Part shown: piece by piece, positions 23,570 to 32,192 of the stretch
Position numbering within the stretch: the first letter of the stretch is position 1
Layout of the letters: the number at the start of each line of letters is the position of its first letter
Program-made: the position numbers and the translations under genes
The notes under the pieces: model-generated
The model's database searches: none
Told to the model about the DNA's origin: nothing
Seen by the model: the letters and a program-made list of their open reading frames with translations, nothing else
Assembly (NCBI GenBank): GCA_028691615.1
Contig: JAQUYX010000014.1
Coordinates: 1 to 32,192, forward strand
Direction of reading: 5' to 3'
Length of the DNA: 32,192 bases
Source of the DNA: Victivallaceae bacterium
GTDB lineage: Bacteria; Verrucomicrobiota; Lentisphaeria; Victivallales; Victivallaceae

Positions 23570-25098
23570 TGAATAACATTCTTTGGGATTTCCCCGGCGG
23601 CGCACCGGGGGTCTTTTCCGCGGTGATTGTGCTTGCGGGGGCAACGATCTTTTTCTATTTGCGGACGGTTCGAACGCTCTCACTTGCGCAAAGAATTTTG
23701 CTCATTGCGCTTCGAACCGGGGTGCTTTTGCTGATTCTGGGCGCGCTGATCAATCCGCGCAGGGAAACCATCCGCTCGCATCAGGAGCGTTGCCGTCACA
23801 AAATCGCCGTATGGATCGACCGCTCCGGGAGCATGAGTACGCCGGGATTCTGGAAGCGGTCGCGTCTGGACGACGTGCGGGATTTCTGTGAAAAAAACTT
23901 CCTCGCGAAAGATCCGGCGCGGGAGTACCACTTTTTCTCTTTCGGCGAAACCTTCCGGCGCGCCGACGGCCCCGGAGCATGGCGCGAAATCGCGAAGACC
24001 ACGGAAAAGACCGATTTCTTCGCACTGCTTGCCGAAGAAATTCCCAAGTTGCAGCAGGAACAGTTCAGCGGTCTGATCGTCATGACCGACGGGATCGACA
24101 CCACCGGGCGAGGCTCATTCGACGAGGCGCGTTCGGCGTTGGCCGCGACCTCCGTCGGGGTGGTGTTCGTCCCGATGACCGCCGAGCTGGCGGCGGCGCC
24201 CGCGCTGGAACTGGTCAAAATCGAATCGCCCGTATTCGCCTACACCCGCACGGAGATCGCCTTGAACTTCATGATCCGCAAAACCAATCTGCCGAAAAAT
24301 TCCACAACAATGCTCCGTCTTTGGGCGGACGGCCGGAAGATCGCCGAACACTCCATTCCCGGCGGAAACACGTTGCGCACGGTGCAGGAGCGCTTCGCGG
24401 TCGAGCAGGTCGGGATGACGACATTTCAGGCGGAGCTGCTTCTCGACGGCAAAATCGTGGCGTCCGAACGCTGGACGCTGCAGAAGAAAACCCGCAAGGA
24501 AGAGAGCCGCATTCTCTTGTACAACGGCGCGCTGGAATACGGCAACCGTTTTCTGCGCAACGTTTTCCGGGACACCCCAAAGATCGTCATCGACCTTGCC
24601 TTCGCCCCCGGCATCGTCAACAGCAAGGGCAAGCACGAGGAGAACATTTCTTTCGATTCCACGGAGGAATTGAAAAAATACGACGCGGTCGTCCTCTTCA
24701 ACGTCAATCGGGCTCAGATGAGTACGCCAATGCAGCAGAATCTGCGGCAATACCTCTCCGACGGCGGCGGCTTGCTGTTCATCACCGGCAACCCGGCCAT
24801 TGCCGGGGATTACGCGCACTCCGCATTGGAAAAACTCCTTCCGGTGGTCTTTTCCGACAGCATCGAAACCGACAGGCGCTATGATGCGCGCACCTCCGGG
24901 ATCGTCCGGCTGATCACCTCCGGGCACCGCCCGACCAACTTCGACTACGACTTGCAGCGCAATTCAGAGATGCGCTACAAAGCGCATCCGCTGCAGCCTT
25001 TTGTTCTGACGGAGACCGGGCGCGCCAGCGATCTTCCACCGCAGCGACGACGACGCCAAGCAGCACTCCGGCAAAACGGAAATTGTGCCGAAGTTTGA
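23569..25098 (+). CDS. VWA/amidotransferase-like membrane protein, N-terminal part of a frameshifted gene
   Basis: The reading frame has two membrane segments (about 13-31 and 43-61). A VWA domain follows, with VWIDRSGSMS at 81-90 (MIDAS Asp84, Ser86, Ser88) and VMTDGID as the MIDAS loop. Then come a beta-rich stretch and a class I amidotransferase-like domain (YDAVVLFNVNRAQMS, LRQYLSDGGGLLFITGNPAI) that lacks the catalytic Cys. It ends at 25098 with a low-complexity arginine-rich tail (PPQRRRRQAALRQ), which is the wrong frame. The +1 frame instead continues as PAIFHRSDDDAKQHSGKTE into the rest of the domain. A single extra G in GGG at 25018-25020 would account for this. The intact protein would be about 765 residues. 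Confidence 0.85.
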   Translation: MNNILWDFPGGAPGVFSAVIVLAGATIFFYLRTVRTLSLAQRILLIALRTGVLLLILGALINPRRETIRSHQERCRHKIAVWIDRSGSMSTPGFWKRSRLDDVRDFCEKNFLAKDPAREYHFFSFGETFRRADGPGAWREIAKTTEKTDFFALLAEEIPKLQQEQFSGLIVMTDGIDTTGRGSFDEARSALAATSVGVVFVPMTAELAAAPALELVKIESPVFAYTRTEIALNFMIRKTNLPKNSTTMLRLWADGRKIAEHSIPGGNTLRTVQERFAVEQVGMTTFQAELLLDGKIVASERWTLQKKTRKEESRILLYNGALEYGNRFLRNVFRDTPKIVIDLAFAPGIVNSKGKHEENISFDSTEELKKYDAVVLFNVNRAQMSTPMQQNLRQYLSDGGGLLFITGNPAIAGDYAHSALEKLLPVVFSDSIETDRRYDARTSGIVRLITSGHRPTNFDYDLQRNSEMRYKAHPLQPFVLTETGRASDLPPQRRRRQAALRQNGNCAEV

Positions 25099-25864
25099 GG
25101 ATTTCGCCAAAATCGAACAGGAGAAACACGGTGCCAATGTGCTCGCGCGCCACACCGCGCCCGACGGCAAAAGTTACATTTTGATGGCCTGTCAAAACTT
25201 CGGCGCCGGCCGGAGCATGGTTCTGGCGACCGACCCGTTGTGGCGCTGGAAGCTGAAAACCCCGTCCGGGGACAACAGCTGCGAACTTTTCTGGCGCAAT
25301 CTCTTCTCCTATTTATCCCTCGGCAAAAAAGCAGACGCGTCATGGCACGTGGCAAACCGGATCATTCATGCAGGAGAGCCTTTGGAGCTCGAATTTTTTC
25401 CCGCCTCGTTCCGCGCGATGTTCGCGCAGATGAAGTTTGAACTTCAATCCCCCGACGGGACGGTTGCGCCCCTAACCATGACCCGGCCGCCGTCGCCGGG
25501 TGCGCATTGGCGCGCGAGCCAGAGTTTCGCCAAGCCGGGATCATACACCTGCGCGGCATATCACGAAGGCAAGCGGATTGCCGAGTTGAACTTCTTTGTC
25601 ACCCAAGCGCTCGCAAAAGACCCGGAGCAATCCGCCACCGAACCGGATCTGGCGCGCATGGAAGAGTTCGCGATGCTACCCAACGTCGGCATCGCGGATG
25701 GAAAAGACCTGTTCGACGCGGAACGGTATTTTCCCGGCGAGGAGTTCTCCGTGCAGGAAAAGCACTCCGTTCCCCTGTGGCACACCTCGTTTCTTTATCT
25801 GTTGATCGCCGGAATGATCCTGCTGGAATGGATCGTCCGCAGAAAATCGGGAGGATTGTTATGA
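25085..25864 (+). CDS. VWA/amidotransferase-like membrane protein, C-terminal part of the frameshifted gene
   Basis: This frame carries the missing end: FEDFAKIEQEKHGANVLARH, YILMACQNFGAGRSMVLATD (the closing half of the amidotransferase-like domain), an Ig-like beta domain (WHVANRIIHAGEPLELEF) and a final membrane helix (SFLYLLIAGMILLEWIVRRK). Homology continues upstream of the nominal GTG at 25085 back to about 25022, where an in-frame TGA lies just before the junction. So this is not an independent gene with its own natural start unless the frameshift is real and a restart is used. It overlaps the next gene as ATGA. Confidence 0.8.
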   Translation: MPKFEDFAKIEQEKHGANVLARHTAPDGKSYILMACQNFGAGRSMVLATDPLWRWKLKTPSGDNSCELFWRNLFSYLSLGKKADASWHVANRIIHAGEPLELEFFPASFRAMFAQMKFELQSPDGTVAPLTMTRPPSPGAHWRASQSFAKPGSYTCAAYHEGKRIAELNFFVTQALAKDPEQSATEPDLARMEEFAMLPNVGIADGKDLFDAERYFPGEEFSVQEKHSVPLWHTSFLYLLIAGMILLEWIVRRKSGGLL

Positions 25865-26598
25865 CTGGACGAGTCTTTTTGCTGCTGGCGCTCACGATGC
25901 TGCTGACACTTCCGGCGCCGCGAATGAGCGCGGGGAATTTAACCTCCCCCGAGGAGGCTTCCTTCGAGAAAACCCGGGGAAGCCGCCTCTCGTGGGCGCG
26001 GCTGAAATTTCCGACGACCGGATTCCGGCGGGGCGATTCGCTGGGCTGGTTTTATCATCCCAGCGGCGATATCATCATTGTGAATTGGCTCCGAACGAAC
26101 ACCACGATCAACATGATGCTCGAATGGAACATTGCGGACATCGACAATCTCGAGCAAATGACCGACTTCCCGCTCCTCTTTCTGAGCGGCAAGGGGGCGA
26201 TCTCCCCCAATGCAAAGCAGAAAGCGAATCTCAAGGAGTATCTGCTGCGCGGCGGATTTCTCTTTGTCGATGATTGTGTCGCGCTGCGCCAGATCAAGGA
26301 GGATCTCTTCTTCGACAGCGTGAAGGCGCTGCTTCAGGAGATTCTGCCCGGAGTGCAATTCCGAAAACTGCCGCTGAGCGACCGGGTGTTCCACTCCTAT
26401 TACGACATCAACGACTGGGCGCATTTGCAGGGAGTGAACAACGGCTTGTGGGGCGCGTGGGATCAGGGACGCCTGGTCGCGCTGATGAATTCGAGCGATC
26501 TGCATTGCGGGTGGGTCGGATTTCATTTTTCCAAACGGCAAAAGGATTTTGCGCTTCGAATGGCGGCGAATATTTATGTTTATTCCATGTTTCACTGA
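25861..26598 (+). CDS. Exported DUF4159 domain protein
   Basis: The ATG at 25861 gives 245 residues and overlaps the preceding stop as ATGA. Residues 1-24 (MTGRVFLLLALTMLLTLPAP, then RMSA) form a signal peptide. The rest matches DUF4159: LSWARLKFPTT, IADIDNLEQMTDFPLLFLSG, LKEYLLRGGFLFVDDC at about 114-129, and ILPGVQFRKLPLSDRVFHSYYDI. This domain regularly occurs with MoxR, DUF58 and BatA-like genes in PVC bacteria. The sequence keeps the amidotransferase-like YL-x-x-GG-x-L pattern also seen in the preceding gene. Function is unknown; the product would be periplasmic. Confidence 0.9.
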   Translation: MTGRVFLLLALTMLLTLPAPRMSAGNLTSPEEASFEKTRGSRLSWARLKFPTTGFRRGDSLGWFYHPSGDIIIVNWLRTNTTINMMLEWNIADIDNLEQMTDFPLLFLSGKGAISPNAKQKANLKEYLLRGGFLFVDDCVALRQIKEDLFFDSVKALLQEILPGVQFRKLPLSDRVFHSYYDINDWAHLQGVNNGLWGAWDQGRLVALMNSSDLHCGWVGFHFSKRQKDFALRMAANIYVYSMFH

Positions 26599-26628
26599 AC
26601 GTTTTTTGGTACGCCGGAGGGGATTCTT

Positions 26629-28956
26629 ATGAAAAAATGGATCATGCTGACGGGACTCTTGCTGGCCGGGGCGGTTTTTGCCGCCCCGCCGCAAAATACT
26701 TCGCCGGAGACGGTGCTTGTCGTCGCCGCGCGGGGCGGTTCCCCCGAACAGGAGGCAATGATCGACCGCCAGATTCTCAGCATCCGTAAAATCTGGCCGT
26801 CGGTGCAAATCGTCCGCAGCAAGGCGGAACTCGAGGCCGCCGGCCAGACGCGTCCGGCCATCCTGCTGCTCCTCGGTCACGGCACGCACAATGCCAAACG
26901 CACCTCGCTGGTCATGTCCGACGGACGCCTTGGCGCCGACGCGCTTTTGCGTTATGCGGGAACGCAGAGTGTGCTGCTCTTCAACACCATGGCGGCGGCC
27001 TTTGTTCCGTTTTTTGCCGATCGGACGCCGATGGTCCTCTCGGCGACCGATTCCACCGGGCAATTCAATCCGCCGCTGCTGACCGATTTTTTTCTCGCCG
27101 AGCTGGAGGCCTCCAATTCCCGGGATCTGGCGGAAGCCTTCCGGGAGGCGGGCAAAAAACTCGACAATTTCTTCTCGACCCGCCACCTCGCGCGAAGCGA
27201 AAAATCCATGATGCTGCGCGACGGGAAAGCGGTTCTTCCGCCGCCCCCCGGAGAAGGGCAGCGCCTCGCCCTGGTTTCCCCGCCCCCCTCCAGTGATGCC
27301 GCCGACAAACCAGCGCCCCCGTCGGAAGCGCTGCAGGATGCCACAGAGGAGACTTGTTCAATCGCGCGCCGCGCCGCGGAAATCGCGAAGAAATATCCGT
27401 CGGAACCGGGATTTTTCCTCTCCCGCCACTACACCATTTGCGTCAACCCGGAGAAGTCCGCCGTGGTGGAAATGATCGATCAACTGGTCTTTGCCTCCGG
27501 CGGGGGGCCGCGCCTTCCGATGCCCTCCGGACGGCACAACGGACGCCTGATCCGGCCGGACGGGAAATTTCAGGTGCTCTCGATGCAAATGATTCCTCCG
27601 GTTGCCCCCGGATCGGTTCTGGAACTGCACCGGACCATGCGAATCGGGGTGTCCGCGCACCTGCCGGAGCTGGAAGCGGCGATCCCGATTCAAACGGATC
27701 TCCCGGTGGAGAGCTATTGCATCCGCGCGATGGAGGGCGATTACCGGATCTATTTTCCGAACCTCGCAACCGCGCCGCTTCGAAAGAGTTCCGCCCCGTC
27801 GGAACGTTCCTCCTGGACAATCTATGCGTCGCCGCCGGGGAAATCGCTGCCGCCATGGCGCGACCCCCCGGACGAACATGCCGCCGCCGCGAAGCGCGGA
27901 GGCATACGGATCACCACCTGGAAAAGCTGGGATGATCTTCTGGCATGGGCAAACCGCATGACCAATCGCTCGCTGCACCTTGACGACCGCGCGCGCGCTT
28001 TGACCGGGAAACTCATCGCAGAGGCGAAATCCCCCCGGGAAAAGGTGCGAAAAATCTATGACTTTCTAAATTCTTTGCGCTATGTGAGCGTGCCGCTCGG
28101 CGGTGCGGCGTTTCGTCCGCTTCCGCCCGGCGAAGTGCTCCGCCTCGGCGCAGGCGACTGCAAGGACAAGGCGACCGCGCTTGCCGCCATGTGCGATCTG
28201 GCCGGAATCAAGGCGGAACGAATGTTGGTCAATCGCGGAAAAGAAATGAATCCCGACTTTCCCTGCTGGCAATTCAACCATATGATCGTCTATCTGCCCG
28301 AATGGGATCTCTGGCTCGATCCGACCGACGGATTCACGCCGATGGGCGATCTTCCGCCCGGAGACAACGGCACGATGGCGCTTTCGCTGGACAACAAGCG
28401 GCAGCGTTTCCGGCGCGTACGCGCTCAAGAGGGAAAAAATGAAATTGTCCGTACCTTCCAGTGGCAGCCGGACGGGAATTTTTCGATTACGACGCGCGCG
28501 ACCGGCATCTTCGACTACTTCCAGAAAAAAACTATGCTCCTGCCCATGCTGCCGTACCAACGGGAGGCGGAGCTGAAAAAACGTTTGCAAGGCATCGTTC
28601 CCGATGCCGATTGGATCGGGTATGATTTTCACAGCGTCCCCGCGGGCGGCGAAAGCACTCTCGTCCTCAAAGGGCGTGCGCAAGTTCCGCTGCTGATCGC
28701 AGAGCCGCTGCCGGAACTTCGGGAAATTCCGTCCGACCGGCGCAGGCTTTCCGTTCGGGTGCTTTTTCAGCCGAGCGGCGGCGGCGTGTCGCAGGACCGT
28801 CGCCGCAAGGGAGAGGTCGTGGAACTGTTCCGCGACCGGACCGGCATCGGTTATGAGCTAAACAACAGAACCGATCCTCCGGTCAAGCTGGCAGAGGAGC
28901 TGAACAAAGTTCACGCGGCATGGCTTCGAACCCGTCTCCTTCCCCGGAACCCATAA
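26629..28956 (+). CDS. Exported fusion: degenerate C13-like domain plus transglutaminase-like domain
   Basis: This 775-residue protein has a signal peptide at 1-18 (GLLLAGAVFA). Residues 27-200 look like a legumain/caspase-like C13 domain: LLLLGHGTHN with GHG at 83-85, then LLFNTMAAAF where the catalytic Cys segment would be, VLSATDSTGQFN at 137-147 and the typical ending FFSTRHLARSEKSMMLRDG. The Cys is missing, so it is probably a pseudo-protease. A Pro-rich linker (201-235) leads to a DUF3857-like domain and a transglutaminase core. There GDCKDKATALAAM holds Cys511, QFNHMIVYLP holds His551 and LWLDPTDG holds Asp564, a complete triad. GGAGGGG precedes the ATG, 30 bp after the DUF4159 gene. 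Confidence 0.8.
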   Translation: MKKWIMLTGLLLAGAVFAAPPQNTSPETVLVVAARGGSPEQEAMIDRQILSIRKIWPSVQIVRSKAELEAAGQTRPAILLLLGHGTHNAKRTSLVMSDGRLGADALLRYAGTQSVLLFNTMAAAFVPFFADRTPMVLSATDSTGQFNPPLLTDFFLAELEASNSRDLAEAFREAGKKLDNFFSTRHLARSEKSMMLRDGKAVLPPPPGEGQRLALVSPPPSSDAADKPAPPSEALQDATEETCSIARRAAEIAKKYPSEPGFFLSRHYTICVNPEKSAVVEMIDQLVFASGGGPRLPMPSGRHNGRLIRPDGKFQVLSMQMIPPVAPGSVLELHRTMRIGVSAHLPELEAAIPIQTDLPVESYCIRAMEGDYRIYFPNLATAPLRKSSAPSERSSWTIYASPPGKSLPPWRDPPDEHAAAAKRGGIRITTWKSWDDLLAWANRMTNRSLHLDDRARALTGKLIAEAKSPREKVRKIYDFLNSLRYVSVPLGGAAFRPLPPGEVLRLGAGDCKDKATALAAMCDLAGIKAERMLVNRGKEMNPDFPCWQFNHMIVYLPEWDLWLDPTDGFTPMGDLPPGDNGTMALSLDNKRQRFRRVRAQEGKNEIVRTFQWQPDGNFSITTRATGIFDYFQKKTMLLPMLPYQREAELKKRLQGIVPDADWIGYDFHSVPAGGESTLVLKGRAQVPLLIAEPLPELREIPSDRRRLSVRVLFQPSGGGVSQDRRRKGEVVELFRDRTGIGYELNNRTDPPVKLAEELNKVHAAWLRTRLLPRNP

Positions 28957-28997
28957 GTCGTATCGATTCCGACGGGAGGAACTGCACTGCCGTTTGA

Positions 28998-31900
28998 TTA
29001 CTGTTTTCGGAAGAACAGCACCTCGCACCCGTGCGCGGGCAACGCGATCTTCAGACGGTCGCCGGGCTTCCCGGTCCAGATCCGGCTGCCCGCAGCAGTC
29101 TTGACTTCCCGGGAATCCAAAAGCGACGTGATCGAGTAATTGCCGGACGCCAGCCGATGCCGCGCAGGAACTTCCACCGTCAGCGGATTGCCGTGATAAT
29201 TGCCCAGGAACAGCAGGAAGCCCTCTTTGCGCTCCACGACCTGAAGTTCGACAAAATACTGCCCCCCCGCTCCGGCGAGCTCGCCTACGGGCGCGACGTT
29301 CTCCTGATCCAAAATCGCTTTGAATACGCGCAAATAACATGCCGCCGTGGGTTCTCCCCCCAGCTGGTAGACGCGACCTTTGCCGAGCGAACGAACCGCC
29401 AGCAACGGCCGGTTGTCCTGATCCTGAGCCAGCGCGCGGCTCCCCGCGCGAAGCTGTGCTGCCTTGTCCACAAACCGGAATGCCAGTTTCTCCTGTCCCC
29501 ACATGCCTTCCTTGCCCCGCAGCCCGATTTCGGACAGCGGTCGATCCAGCAGCGCATTGGAAACCGCCAGCGGGAAGAAATCGCCGCTCGCCAACGGCTT
29601 GCCGTACTCATCGCCCCGGAACGTCTCCGGCGTGGCAAGGACAATTCCGCCCTCCCGGACATACCGTTGAATTTCCGCAAAAACCTCCTCGTCCACCAGA
29701 TGCGCTCCGGTCAGAAGCAACGCCCGGTAGGATTTGAGCTTGCCGCGCAAAATTTGTCTGCCGGTGACCAAGTCGAGCGGACGGCGGGAAAACACCCCCG
29801 CATAAAATTCCGTTTCCAGATTGAACCCGCGCCGGATGTCGCACATGGATTCAAACGAAACAAATTGGGCAATCGATCCGCGGAGGCGCGGCACCGGGGC
29901 GACCAGTTCCCCATAACGGTTCAACGATTTCCCGATTCCGGCAAGCGCCGCAAGCACGTCCGGTTCGTTATTGGCCGGGTGACAGACCGAATCCGCCGCC
30001 GGAAAGAAGCACCAGTAGGTCGGGACCACCGCCTGATCCCCGTGAATGATGTGCGCCCAGACGGCAAGCTGATACTCCGCGGCGGTTTTCTTCTCGCCGT
30101 ATTTCACCATTGCGCCTTCCGTATTAACAATCGGCAGACGGTTTTCGGAAACACTGCGCATCATTTCGGTAAAAAGATACCCGGGATTGCCGATAATCAA
30201 CGGCATCTCTTCCGGCGACACCCCCGCCCGGAGCGGCGTAAAGAGCCGTTCCGACGCCAGCACCTCCGCCACCTCCGGCATTCTCTCATAATCACAGCCG
30301 CGCATCGCATAACTATGCCGGTGCTCGCCGCCCGATAATGTGGCAAACGGCTGGATCGAAAACAGCATCTTCCGTCCGGGCAGCATCGATTCAATCATCT
30401 TGCGTTTGCGCAGCATCACAGCGGAATATCGCTCCCGCTGGAACTTCAGCCAATCGACAATCGGAGCGATTCCGTGCTTCACAGCCTCGGTACGGCGCAG
30501 CGCCGGAGGCTCGATTTCGTCAAACGACTGGTATTTTTTTATCCCCCAGCGCGTCCGAAGCGCCTCGATCGTCCGGTATTTTTTCGCCAGCCAGATGCGG
30601 AAATCCCGGCGGTTCTCCTCCGAATAGGAGAGATACAACGACTCATTGTCCAACTCAATTACGTTCAGATTCCCTTCCGCTTCGGCAAGATCGTCAAACG
30701 CTTCTTGGTAGAGCTTTTCCGCAATCTTCCACGTCTCCTCTTTCTCCGGGCAGCCGACCAGAGAATAGTTGGAGTTCCCCGGCATCAGAAGCGATCCGGG
30801 TTTGCGGATAAATTCATTGTAGGAGAAAAACACCGCGTTCAATTCCAGCGGCCAGCCATTGGCGCCGGCCTCCCGGACCGCGGAGCGGATCTCCCCGCGC
30901 CAGTCGCGCTTTTCCATCCCAGATCCGGGGGCAATTTTCGGATTGATCTTGCCTTCATAGCTGCGCAAGACCGGGAAAAGCGTCAGCACCGCATAATCAA
31001 ATCCGAACAGCTGCGCCGCCGCCCGGCTGTAAAACTTGCCCAGCGGCGATGTCACACCGTTTCCCCCCTGCCCGGCGTATCCGCTGATCTCCGTGCCCCA
31101 GAGAATCTTCGGACGGCCGTCCACGCAGAACATGCCATCGCGCACCGTCAATTTTTTGGCGGGAATTTTCCGGTTGTTCGCCGCTGTCGCAGCAGTCATC
31201 AGATCTTCATACCGCTGCTTCTCCTCCCGGAGCGCCGCGCGAGCGGAGGCGATTTCACCGTCGATATTCGATTGCATCTGCCTTAACTGACCGCCGCGAC
31301 GGATATTGTCAATGGTGAATTGCACCAGTTTTTGCGCGGCGTCGCTGCGATCGTGCTGACGCGGATCGTTCCCGGTACGCATCGGAGTGAAGGAATCCCG
31401 CCAGACATTGCGCATCTGCCGCAAGGCCTGCGGGTCGATCCAGCCGATTGCGCCCTTGGCATACAAATCGCGATGTCCGTGCAACAGCGCCGCGGAAATT
31501 CCGAGACGGCGCTTCTGTCCGTCCGTCTCAACCCATAGTTCGCTTAATGGCGTGATTTCCCATCCCGAAGCCCGCACGGCTTTTTCGTCCAGAATCCGGT
31601 AATCCCGTGCCGAATAAGCCGGCAGCACCACCTGTTCCGGAAGATCGGCAAGAGCCGTCTTTAGATAAACACACCCTTTTTTCACCCCGCCGGGCAACGC
31701 CACCGAGGTGCGAAAGAGCCAGTGCGAAGCATTGTTTTTGCCCACGCGCCACTGTCCGTCGGTTCCGCGCTCCATCGGGCGGCCGAACGGCAGCACGTTG
31801 ACGACCAGCAACGCTCCGCCATCGCGCACATAACGCGCCAGCGCCGCAAAACCGTCCCCGGGCGCCTTCACCGAATCCGGGAAAGGATCTCCGGCAAACG

Positions 31901-32192
31901 TCAACAGCAAAGGAGCCTCTTTCGGCGTGACCTTCCCCGCGATCAAGCCCTCCAGATCGGTTTCAGCGATCTCCACCGGAATCTGCCGCAGCAGCGGTTC
32001 AACCTCCCGGCGGTGCTTGAAAAAGTGCATCAATTCCGGCTGGCACGCAAACGAGAGCAAAGACACCTGCCGCCGGTCGTTCCGGGGGACGGCCGCCTGT
32101 GTTTTCGACGTAGATTTCGCCGCGAACGAACCGGACGCCAGCAATTCGTTGACGATCCGGTATTCCTCCTTGGCCATCCGTAATTGGTCAAG
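28998..32192 (-). CDS. GH42-like beta-galactosidase-type protein, 5' end outside window
   Basis: The frame is open through base 32192, and the first internal ATG (32177) sits in the middle of an apparent helix without a signal peptide or ribosome site, so the start lies outside. Numbering from that Met, residues 60-180 look amidotransferase-like (LARYVRDGGALLVVNVLPFG). The GH42 barrel follows at about 340-760: VIELDNESLYLSYSEENRRD with Glu512 as acid/base, then WLAKKYRTIEALRTRWGIKK, and PIVNTEGAMVKYG with Glu687 as likely nucleophile. The 175-residue spacing suits GH42. The GH42-type trimerisation domain (YRALLLTGAHLVDEEVFAEI) and a small C-terminal sandwich end it. The enzyme would cleave beta-galactosides or a related polymer. 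It is convergent with the MoxR operon. Confidence 0.8.
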   Translation of the reverse strand, partial: LDQLRMAKEEYRIVNELLASGSFAAKSTSKTQAAVPRNDRRQVSLLSFACQPELMHFFKHRREVEPLLRQIPVEIAETDLEGLIAGKVTPKEAPLLLTFAGDPFPDSVKAPGDGFAALARYVRDGGALLVVNVLPFGRPMERGTDGQWRVGKNNASHWLFRTSVALPGGVKKGCVYLKTALADLPEQVVLPAYSARDYRILDEKAVRASGWEITPLSELWVETDGQKRRLGISAALLHGHRDLYAKGAIGWIDPQALRQMRNVWRDSFTPMRTGNDPRQHDRSDAAQKLVQFTIDNIRRGGQLRQMQSNIDGEIASARAALREEKQRYEDLMTAATAANNRKIPAKKLTVRDGMFCVDGRPKILWGTEISGYAGQGGNGVTSPLGKFYSRAAAQLFGFDYAVLTLFPVLRSYEGKINPKIAPGSGMEKRDWRGEIRSAVREAGANGWPLELNAVFFSYNEFIRKPGSLLMPGNSNYSLVGCPEKEETWKIAEKLYQEAFDDLAEAEGNLNVIELDNESLYLSYSEENRRDFRIWLAKKYRTIEALRTRWGIKKYQSFDEIEPPALRRTEAVKHGIAPIVDWLKFQRERYSAVMLRKRKMIESMLPGRKMLFSIQPFATLSGGEHRHSYAMRGCDYERMPEVAEVLASERLFTPLRAGVSPEEMPLIIGNPGYLFTEMMRSVSENRLPIVNTEGAMVKYGEKKTAAEYQLAVWAHIIHGDQAVVPTYWCFFPAADSVCHPANNEPDVLAALAGIGKSLNRYGELVAPVPRLRGSIAQFVSFESMCDIRRGFNLETEFYAGVFSRRPLDLVTGRQILRGKLKSYRALLLTGAHLVDEEVFAEIQRYVREGGIVLATPETFRGDEYGKPLASGDFFPLAVSNALLDRPLSEIGLRGKEGMWGQEKLAFRFVDKAAQLRAGSRALAQDQDNRPLLAVRSLGKGRVYQLGGEPTAACYLRVFKAILDQENVAPVGELAGAGGQYFVELQVVERKEGFLLFLGNYHGNPLTVEVPARHRLASGNYSITSLLDSREVKTAAGSRIWTGKPGDRLKIALPAHGCEVLFFRKQ

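Noticed and set aside
29031-30338. 435-codon plus-strand ORF
   Set aside because: Antisense to the GH42-like gene; Arg/His-rich with no recognisable fold.
1-32192. CRISPR arrays, tRNA/rRNA genes, insertion sequences, phage genes
   Set aside because: No regularly spaced short repeats, no cloverleaf or rRNA-like sequence, and no transposase, integrase or phage-type protein were seen on either strand. A tRNAscan or Infernal run was not possible here.

Overview
The window looks like chromosome from a Lentisphaerae/Victivallis-type member of the Planctomycetes-Verrucomicrobia-Chlamydiae superphylum. This is inferred from two proteins with prepilin-type N-termini ([24 protein letters not shown] type, one ending in an H-X9-DG motif), from carbohydrate genes grouped with LacI and GntR/LacI-type regulators, and from a MoxR-DUF58-BatA-DUF4159 operon common in that superphylum. 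The DNA is G+C rich with long antisense shadow ORFs. No rRNA, tRNA, CRISPR array, transposase or integrase was seen.

Positions 1-10444 (minus strand) hold two carbohydrate modules. Module A (1-2935) is a LacI-type regulator, a signal-less TIM-barrel-like glycosidase and a truncated prepilin-like gene. Its promoter has perfect consensus hexamers, followed by a TTAACGTTAA palindrome that recurs at the start of the prepilin-like gene. Module B (3324-10519) is a GntR/LacI hybrid regulator, a prepilin-like protein, a LamG-like lipid-free secreted protein, a secreted clan-A glycoside hydrolase and an (alpha/alpha)-toroid lyase-like protein. Its promoter also has an inverted repeat just downstream of the -10. 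A 109-bp direct repeat, present twice with a 170-bp period, separates the two modules.

Positions 10567-16867 hold a plus-strand GNAT acetyltransferase, then a convergent minus-strand surface-glycan cassette. The cassette contains a GT8-like transferase, three related family-2 glycosyltransferases and a Wzx-type flippase, with overlapping or near-overlapping ends.

Positions 17224-28956 (plus strand) hold a tightly packed operon: MoxR ATPase, DUF58, a BatA/VWA membrane protein, a large coiled-coil membrane protein, a VWA/amidotransferase-like membrane protein, DUF4159, and a periplasmic protein joining a degenerate C13 (legumain/caspase-like) domain to a transglutaminase-like domain. The VWA/amidotransferase-like gene is broken by an apparent single-base frameshift near 25018. 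The set resembles known MoxR/VWA envelope-chaperone operons. Its exact substrate is unknown, and it is the best candidate in the window for a poorly described system.

Positions 28998-32192 (minus strand) hold most of a GH42-like beta-galactosidase-type enzyme, running off the right edge.
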